From contig JALXER010000177.1 of NCBI GenBank assembly GCA_027069385.1, positions 1-6,075 of the forward strand: a stretch of DNA of 6,075 nt, read 5' to 3'. This DNA is from Paracoccaceae bacterium (GTDB lineage: Bacteria > Pseudomonadota > Alphaproteobacteria > Rhodobacterales > Rhodobacteraceae). Positions 1 through 6,075 of the stretch are shown here, piece after piece. The notes beneath the pieces are model-generated. The model worked only from the letters and a program-made list of their open reading frames with translations. It was not told the origin of the DNA and did not search any database. The translations under genes and the position numbers were made by a program. Positions within the stretch are counted from its first letter, which is position 1; the number at the start of each line of letters is the position of its first letter.

Positions 1-11
1 ATCAGGGGGTA

Positions 12-27
12 CGCGCATTCATGCGCG
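12..27. repeat. small palindromic hairpin at the left edge
   Basis: CGCGCAT (12-18) is complementary to ATGCGCG (21-27) with two bases between them. It lies two bases from the G/C-run hairpin. The three-hairpin stretch (1-146) shows no supported gene. Confidence 0.3.
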
Positions 28-29
28 AG

Positions 30-47
30 GGGGGGCTGTGGCCCCCC
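30..47. repeat. G/C-run hairpin at the left edge
   Basis: GGGGGGC (30-36) pairs with GCCCCCC (41-47) around the loop TGTG. It is very stable for its size. It belongs to a run of three hairpins downstream of lon and may contribute to ending the lon transcript or one coming from the left. Confidence 0.35.
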
Positions 48-83
48 TGCCCGCCGAACGAAGTGAGGCCATGGTGTCGCAAC

Positions 84-109
84 CGCCTTTGAAGCTTGCT
101 TCAAAGGCG
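84..109 (-). terminator. strong hairpin downstream of lon, terminator candidate
   Basis: Bases 84-94 pair perfectly with 99-109 (arm CGCCTTTGAAG), an 11-bp stem with a four-base loop, beginning 37 bases past the lon stop. The minus-strand sequence after it is GGTTGCGACA, without a U-run, so it would be an atypical terminator or an RNA 3'-end stabiliser rather than a classical intrinsic terminator. Confidence 0.4.
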
Positions 110-146
110 ACCGCTGTTTGCAGGTATTGGATGCAGGGCTACGGCT

Positions 147-2552
<2,406 letters not shown>

Positions 2553-2558
2553 CGGAAA

Positions 2559-2566
2559 TCCTCTTT
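2559..2566 (-). promoter_or_regulatory. ribosome binding site of lon
   Basis: The minus strand reads AAAGAGGA at 2566-2559, with the core GAGGA ending six bases before the ATG at 2552. This decides the start codon: the upstream in-frame TTG at 2582 has no comparable site. Confidence 0.75.
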
Positions 2567-2605
2567 CAACCGGAGCAACCAAGGCACCGGGTTTTCTTTG
2601 GTTTG

Positions 2606-2635
2606 AAAATGGCGGCTGGGCGCAGGGAATTCAAC
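2606..2635 (-). promoter_or_regulatory. candidate RpoH (sigma-32) promoter of lon
   Basis: Read on the minus strand, GTTGAA (2635-2630) is followed after 15 bases by CGCCATTTT (2614-2606). This resembles the sigma-32 pattern CTTGAA / CCCCATnT with an acceptable spacing. Transcription would start near 2599, giving a leader of roughly 47 bases before the lon ATG at 2552. lon is a classical heat-shock gene, which supports the assignment, but the -35 element starts with G instead of C and no start site has been mapped. A vegetative promoter elsewhere in the spacer is not excluded. Confidence 0.5.
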
Positions 2636-2655
2636 CCCAATAGTGTTAATTCCCT
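2624..2655. promoter_or_regulatory. bulged inverted repeat in the lon/TPR divergent spacer (operator candidate)
   Basis: The left arm AGGGAATTcAAC (2624-2635, with C2632 bulged) is complementary to the right arm GTTAATTCCCT (2645-2655), giving 11 paired positions around a nine-base loop. The outer eight base pairs are perfect. The left arm covers the proposed -35 element of lon at 2630-2635, so a protein bound here could affect lon transcription and perhaps that of the divergent TPR gene. It is not followed by a T-run in either direction and lies upstream of both genes, so a terminator is unlikely. The rest of the spacer (2553-2730) shows no convincing -35/-10 pair for the TPR gene. Confidence 0.4.
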
Positions 2656-2730
2656 AATACGCAAAACCACCGGATTGTGCCGCTCGGGGGCTTGTGCAAA
2701 GCTTGCCCAAAAACAAAAACAGGGGATATC

Positions 2731-4380
2731 ATGTCTGACTATTACGATCTGGGCGAGTACAGCCGCAAGGTTAGCACGCGATCAGCCACCGCCCAGCGCT
2801 GGTTTGATCGTGGGTTATTGTGGCTGTTTGGCTATAACCATGATGAGGCCATTGCCTGCTTTAACCGCGCCATTGCTGCCGATCCCGCCTGCGCCATGGC
2901 CCATTGGGGCGTGGCTTATGGCGCGGGGTGCAATTACAACAAACCGTGGGAGGCCTTTGACAGTCAGGATGCCACGCGCTCGCTGGCGCAGGCCTATGAC
3001 GCGACCCAAGCCGCGCTGGCGCTGGCCGACCATGCCAGCCCGGTAGAGGCCGCCCTGATCCGCGCCCTGCCCGCGCGTTACCCCGACCGCCGGCCCGCGC
3101 CCGATATGTGCCCGTGGAATGACGATTTCGCCAACGCTATGCGCGCGGTCTATGCGACCCACCCCAAGGATGCCGAGGTCGCCACCATCTTTGCCGAGGC
3201 GATGATGAACCGCACGCCATGGGCCTTGTGGGATCTGCAAACCGGCACCCCGGCCGAGGGGGCCGATACGCTGGAAATCATCCGCGTGCTGGAAACCGCG
3301 CTGGGGTGTTGCAACGGCATGTCGCATCCGGGGCTGTTGCATCTGTATATCCATGCGCTCGAAATGTCGGGCACGCCGGAAAAGGCGCTCAAGGCCGCCG
3401 ATGCGCTGCGCGGGCTGGTGCCTGATGCGGGGCATTTGCAGCACATGCCGACCCATATCGACGTGTTATGCGGCCATTATGAACGGGTGGTAACCAGCAA
3501 CGAGGCCGCTATCATCGCTGATCGGACCTTTCTGGAACGCGAAGGGCCGCTGAATTTCTATTCGCTCTATCGCTGCCACGACTATCATTTCAAGATATAT
3601 GGCGCGATGTTTCTGGGGCAGTTCAAACCGGCCATCGAAACGGCTGACGAAATGATCGCCAGCCTGCCCGATGACCTGCTGCGCGTGCAATCCCCGCCCA
3701 TGGCCGACTGGCTGGAGGGCTTTATCTCGATGAAACAGCACATCTATATCCGCTTCGGCAAATGGCAGGAAATCATCGATCAGCCCCTGCCCGATGATCC
3801 CGAACTGTACTGCGTCACCACGGCGATGATGCTTTATGCCAAGGCGGTTGCCTATGCGGCCAGCGGCGATGCGGGCAACGGTGAAGAATATGCCGGTCTG
3901 TTCGACAAGGCGGTCGAATCCGTGCCCGACAGCCGCTATATTTTCAATAATACCTGTCTGGATATTCTGGCCGTGGCCCGCGAAATGATGCTGGGCGAGG
4001 TCGAATACCGCAAGGCGAATTATGACGCCGCTTTTGCCCATCTGCGCCGGTCGGTCGAACTGGATGACACCCTGCCCTATGACGAGCCGTGGGGCTGGAT
4101 GCAACCGACCCGCCACGCGCTGGGGGCGCTGTTGCTGGAACAGGGCCATGTGGAAGAATCTGCCGCCGTCTACGCCGCCGATCTGGGGCTGGACGATACG
4201 CTCAGCCGCGCCTGTCAGCACCCCGACAATGTCTGGTCGCTGATGGGTTATCATGATTGCCTGATCCGGCTTGGCCGTCATGCCGAAGCGACGATCATCA
4301 ACCAGCGCCTGACCCTGGCCAAGGCGCGCACCGATACGGCAGTCAAATCGTCGTGCTTTTGCAAAATGGGGAGCTTTTGA
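2731..4380 (+). CDS. TPR-repeat protein of unknown function
   Basis: A 549-residue protein with no signal peptide or membrane segment, hence probably cytosolic. It is built of TPR-like helix pairs: a clear first repeat at about 22-60 (NHDEAIACFNRAIAADP), further helical units at about 243-265, 291-314 and 425-446, and C-terminal repeats at about 462-489 and 503-531. The middle is rich in ordered histidines: His199, 204 and 208 (HPGLLHLYIHALE), His235, 238 and 242 (HLQHMPTH), His249, then His283 and 286. From memory, such HPG..H..IHA and GHL.HMP.HI stretches recur in a broad family of uncharacterised bacterial TPR proteins; I know no reaction for it. The protein ends in SCFCKMGSF, a Cys-x-Cys tail. 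I chose the ATG at 2731 because AGGGGA (2721-2726) lies four bases upstream; an in-frame GTG at 2677 would add 18 residues that do not resemble the domain. It forms a pair with the DUF1810 gene three bases downstream. Role: scaffold or protein-interaction function is an inference from the fold only. Confidence 0.9.
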   Translation: MSDYYDLGEYSRKVSTRSATAQRWFDRGLLWLFGYNHDEAIACFNRAIAADPACAMAHWGVAYGAGCNYNKPWEAFDSQDATRSLAQAYDATQAALALADHASPVEAALIRALPARYPDRRPAPDMCPWNDDFANAMRAVYATHPKDAEVATIFAEAMMNRTPWALWDLQTGTPAEGADTLEIIRVLETALGCCNGMSHPGLLHLYIHALEMSGTPEKALKAADALRGLVPDAGHLQHMPTHIDVLCGHYERVVTSNEAAIIADRTFLEREGPLNFYSLYRCHDYHFKIYGAMFLGQFKPAIETADEMIASLPDDLLRVQSPPMADWLEGFISMKQHIYIRFGKWQEIIDQPLPDDPELYCVTTAMMLYAKAVAYAASGDAGNGEEYAGLFDKAVESVPDSRYIFNNTCLDILAVAREMMLGEVEYRKANYDAAFAHLRRSVELDDTLPYDEPWGWMQPTRHALGALLLEQGHVEESAAVYAADLGLDDTLSRACQHPDNVWSLMGYHDCLIRLGRHAEATIINQRLTLAKARTDTAVKSSCFCKMGSF

Positions 4381-4383
4381 CCC

Positions 4384-4827
4384 ATGGCTTATGATTTTGA
4401 CCGCTTTGTCGCGGCGCAGGACCCGATCTATGATACCGCGCTGGCCGAGCTCGAGGCCGGACGCAAACGCAGCCACTGGATGTGGTATATCTTTCCACAG
4501 ATCGAAGGGCTGGGGGTCAGCCAGACTTCGGCGTTTTACGCAATTTCGGGCAAGGAAGAGGCCATGGCCTATCTGGCCCATCCGGTGCTGGGCCCAAGGC
4601 TGGTCGAGTGTACCCGCGCAACGCTGCCCCACGCCGAAAACGGAGCCAATGCCCTGTTCGACCATCCCGATGACCTGAAATTCCAGTCGTCGATCTCGCT
4701 GTTTTCGCGCGCCAAACCGGCCGACCCGGTGTTCCATCAGGCGCTCGATGCCTTTTTTGGTGGCGTGGCCTGCCAGCGCACCCTCGAAACCCTGCGGATT
4801 GCGTTCTATCATAGCCTGAGCGACTGA
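4384..4827 (+). CDS. DUF1810 family protein
   Basis: A 147-residue soluble protein, about the usual length for DUF1810, recognised from the conserved blocks FVAAQDPIYDTALAEL (8-23), KRSHWMWYIFPQ (28-39), YLAHPVLGPRL (63-73), DDLKFQSSISLF (96-107) and the FFGG near 124-127. No biochemical function is established for the family that I can name; I recall some older database entries calling members calpastatin, a label I would not adopt. The ATG sits three bases after the stop of the TPR gene, and its likely ribosome site GGGGAG (4368-4373) lies inside the end of that gene, so translation is probably coupled. The conserved aromatic and basic block at 28-39 is the obvious candidate for a ligand site, but this is a guess. 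The stop codon is part of a small hairpin. Confidence 0.92.
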   Translation: MAYDFDRFVAAQDPIYDTALAELEAGRKRSHWMWYIFPQIEGLGVSQTSAFYAISGKEEAMAYLAHPVLGPRLVECTRATLPHAENGANALFDHPDDLKFQSSISLFSRAKPADPVFHQALDAFFGGVACQRTLETLRIAFYHSLSD

Positions 4828-4839
4828 CGCGGCGCGTCA
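4825..4839 (+). terminator. short hairpin at the DUF1810 stop codon
   Basis: TGACGC (4825-4830) and GCGTCA (4834-4839) pair perfectly across a three-base loop; the first three bases are the stop codon. There is no T-run after it, so it is at best a weak or factor-assisted end signal. Its bases also take part in the larger inverted repeat of this spacer, so the two folds compete. Confidence 0.3.
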
Positions 4840-5011
4840 ACGCCCCGCCCGTGGCACCGCCCCGCCCGCGCCGCGCTGCATCCGCCGGGCCTGTGGCACC
4901 CGGTCCCGTCTGCCCCTGAATGGTTGCCAAAGGCAGCCTATCCGCCCGTGCCAACGCTTGCAGGGCGGCGCGGGCGTAAGGGGGCCACCGGAACGAAAGC
5001 CGACGCGCCGC
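4829..5011. repeat. large nested imperfect inverted repeat filling the convergent spacer
   Basis: The 190 bases between the DUF1810 stop and the VOC stop hold no supported gene but are strongly self-complementary. The longest arms, 4863-4880 and 4959-4976, pair at 17 of 18 positions. In the same register GTGGC (4851-4855) pairs with GCCAC (4984-4988), and an outer ten-base pair, 4829-4838 with 5002-5011, is offset by only one base. All share a centre near 4920. The central 78 bases can form small inner hairpins, for example 4885-4889 with 4899-4903 and 4910-4914 with 4932-4936. Direct repeats are also present: CGCCCCGCCCG at 4841 and 4858, and GTGGCACC at 4851 and 4893. It could be a bidirectional termination structure, a palindromic repeat element, a decayed small mobile element or a structured RNA. 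High GC makes chance pairing easier, but the common register argues against pure chance. Confidence 0.55.
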
Positions 5012-5017
5012 CACGAA

Positions 5018-5380
5018 TCACCCGACCCGTTCGATCAGTTCAATTCTATTGCCAAACGGGTCCGCTACAAATATCCGCCGGGCACCGGGAATGGCGGGCT
5101 GGGTTGTTACCGTGACTCCCGCGCCCTCCAACCGCTTTTGCAACTGCGCCAGATCGAGCACCAGAAACGCGGGATGCGCCTTTTTGGCCGGTCGAAACCC
5201 CGGTTCAACCCCGACATGCAATTCCTGCGCCCCGCAGGCGAACCAGCACCCGCCGCGCCCTTGCAGGCTCTCCGGTTTGGGGATTTCGGCCATCCCCAAA
5301 ACCCCGCCAAAAAACGCCCGCGCGGCAGGTTCAAGGCCCTCGGGCATGGCAAGCTGAATATGGTCAATTCCTGTAATCAT
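5018..5380 (-). CDS. VOC superfamily (glyoxalase/bleomycin-resistance fold) protein
   Basis: A 120-residue single-domain protein of the vicinal oxygen chelate superfamily, metal-dependent enzymes including glyoxalases, dioxygenases and thiol transferases. It shows the two beta-alpha-beta-beta-beta halves: GIDHIQLAM at 4-12, an F..VLGM turn at 24-30, HPAFLVLDL at 69-77, and the terminal VADPFGNRIELIE at 105-117. Candidate metal ligands are His7, His55 or His69, and Glu114; pairing of two subunits would complete the site. The length suits a one-domain member and nothing appears truncated. The substrate cannot be read from sequence. It lies 31 bases downstream of the LysR gene on the same strand, so the two may be cotranscribed. 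The ATG at 5380 has no clear Shine-Dalgarno sequence ahead of it; the first residues (MITGIDHIQL) nevertheless match the normal start of such domains. Confidence 0.9.
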   Translation of the reverse strand: MITGIDHIQLAMPEGLEPAARAFFGGVLGMAEIPKPESLQGRGGCWFACGAQELHVGVEPGFRPAKKAHPAFLVLDLAQLQKRLEGAGVTVTTQPAIPGARRIFVADPFGNRIELIERVG

Positions 5381-5387
5381 ACGCTTT

Positions 5388-5404
5388 GCATACCGTAGTA
5401 TACT
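5388..5404. promoter_or_regulatory. palindrome between lysR and the VOC gene (operator or -10 candidate)
   Basis: AGTATACT at 5397-5404 is a perfect eight-base palindrome. It overlaps a wider dyad, GCATAC (5388-5393) against GTATAC (5398-5403), with one mismatch and a four-base spacer. On the minus strand TATACT (5402-5397) resembles a -10 box, with a poor -35 (CTGCCG, 5426-5421) 18 bases upstream; transcription from it would leave only about ten bases before the VOC ATG. This could give the VOC gene its own regulated transcript, but nothing here proves it. Confidence 0.3.
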
Positions 5405-5411
5405 TATCTCG

Positions 5412-6075
5412 TCAACACTCCGGCAGTTTCAGGTTATCCTTGATAAAATCCAGAAACACCCGCACCTTTAGCGGAACCGTGTTTTGATAACCGAACACCG
5501 CGTTGATCGGAATATGATAGCCTTGGTATTCGGGCAAAATCCGCACCAGAGACCCGTTAGCCAATTCCTCGGCGACAAAGGCCGAAGGCAACATGCCAAA
5601 CCCCGCCCCGTTCACGATAAATCCCTTCAAAGAGGCCGCACTTTGCGTGATAATTCGAGGGGATTGGCGCAGCTTTTGGTTCGGCTTCCCCGAGCGCCGC
5701 ACCGTAATTCTGCCCTGCTTATGCTCGCCACTATGTGCCACCCAATCCAGTTCACCCAGATCCGCCAGCCGCGTTGGCATCGCCTTATCGGCCAGATAGT
5801 CGCGCGACGCACACAGTATCTCGAACACGCTGCCCAACGGCACAACACGCAGATTGGCATCGGTCGAGTTGCCCGAGGTGAACGCCACATCAAGACGCCT
5901 CTCGATCATATCAACCGGCAGATCGCTTTCGACCAATTCAATCGATAAATCGGGGTGTTGCCGCATAAACGCACAAATCAGCGGGGTCAGCAACGCCGTC
6001 GCCACCGGCACCTTGATCCGCAGCACCCCGCTAACAGATTCGCGCGATTCCAGCGCTATTGCATTGGCCTCTTGG
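5412..6075 (-). CDS. LysR-family transcriptional regulator, 5' part outside the window
   Basis: The frame is open from the right edge to the TGA at 5412-5414, giving 220 visible residues of a protein usually near 300 long. The missing part is the N-terminal winged helix-turn-helix domain and the first part of the linker helix. What is seen starts in the linker (ESRESVSGVLRI), followed by a complete effector-binding domain of the periplasmic-binding-protein type: VPVATALLTPLICAF, the DLPVDMIERRLDVAF stretch, FEILCASRDYLAD, GFGMLPSAFVAEEL and a final VRVFLDFIKDNL. The arrangement suits the CrgA-like group of LysR proteins. The effector is unknown. The visible part is less GC-rich than its neighbours. 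It is followed by the VOC gene on the same strand, so it may be in one transcript with it and may regulate it. A GTG at 6026 is only an internal codon, not the start. Confidence 0.92.
   Translation of the reverse strand, partial: QEANAIALESRESVSGVLRIKVPVATALLTPLICAFMRQHPDLSIELVESDLPVDMIERRLDVAFTSGNSTDANLRVVPLGSVFEILCASRDYLADKAMPTRLADLGELDWVAHSGEHKQGRITVRRSGKPNQKLRQSPRIITQSAASLKGFIVNGAGFGMLPSAFVAEELANGSLVRILPEYQGYHIPINAVFGYQNTVPLKVRVFLDFIKDNLKLPEC

Noticed and set aside
2553..2582. Ten-residue N-terminal extension of Lon from a TTG codon at 2582.
   Set aside because: The ATG at 2552 has a good ribosome site and gives the normal Lon start; the extension contains that ribosome site and has no family support.
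2677..2730. 18-residue N-terminal extension of the TPR protein from a GTG at 2677.
   Set aside because: AGGGGA stands directly before the ATG at 2731, and the extension would include that site as coding sequence.
2553..2730. Sigma-70-type promoter for the TPR gene, for example TTGTGC at 2675 or TTGAAA at 2603.
   Set aside because: The -10 sequences at suitable distances match the consensus at only two or three positions, so no promoter can be called.
3466..4812. 448-residue open frame antisense to the TPR and DUF1810 genes.
   Set aside because: It mirrors two genes with clear family motifs and good ribosome sites; its own translation resembles no family and has the composition of an antisense shadow.
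4517..5014. Long minus-strand open frame beginning with GTG three bases after the VOC stop and running antisense through most of the DUF1810 gene.
   Set aside because: Its product is Arg/Gly/Pro/Ala-rich low-complexity sequence of the kind GC-rich antisense frames give, has no recognisable domain, and overlaps the well-supported DUF1810 gene.

Overview
The window is chromosomal-looking DNA from a GC-rich bacterium. The Lon sequence, the codon use and the gene types all suggest an alphaproteobacterium, probably of the Rhodobacterales/Roseobacter group. That placement is an inference from recalled family resemblance, not from a search. I see no insertion sequence, phage gene, CRISPR array, tRNA or rRNA.

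Layout: the left half holds a complete lon gene on the minus strand (147-2552), coding for the ATP-dependent Lon protease with all its catalytic residues intact. Downstream of its stop, at the left edge of the window, lie three hairpin-forming sequences. The 178-base divergent spacer to its right contains a heat-shock (RpoH)-like promoter candidate for lon and a bulged 11-bp dyad that covers its -35 element. On the plus strand follow a 549-residue TPR-repeat protein of unknown function (2731-4380) and, only three bases after its stop, a DUF1810-family protein (4384-4827). These two almost certainly form a translationally coupled pair.

The right part is on the minus strand. A LysR-type regulator enters from beyond position 6075 and ends at 5412. 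A small VOC/glyoxalase-fold protein (5018-5380) starts 31 bases after it. The short gap holds a perfect AGTATACT palindrome inside a larger imperfect dyad, which could be an operator or a -10 box. The VOC gene converges on the DUF1810 gene, and the 190-base spacer between them is built as a large nested imperfect inverted repeat with one centre near 4920.

Functionally, lon is a housekeeping and stress gene and probably unrelated to the rest. The TPR/DUF1810 pair is the least understood unit: a cytosolic helical-repeat protein with a histidine-rich middle and a C-terminal Cys-x-Cys, coupled to a small conserved protein of unknown role. The LysR/VOC pair looks like a regulator with an adjacent small-molecule enzyme. 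No clearly new defence or mobile system is visible. The best leads are the TPR/DUF1810 pair and the structured convergent spacer.
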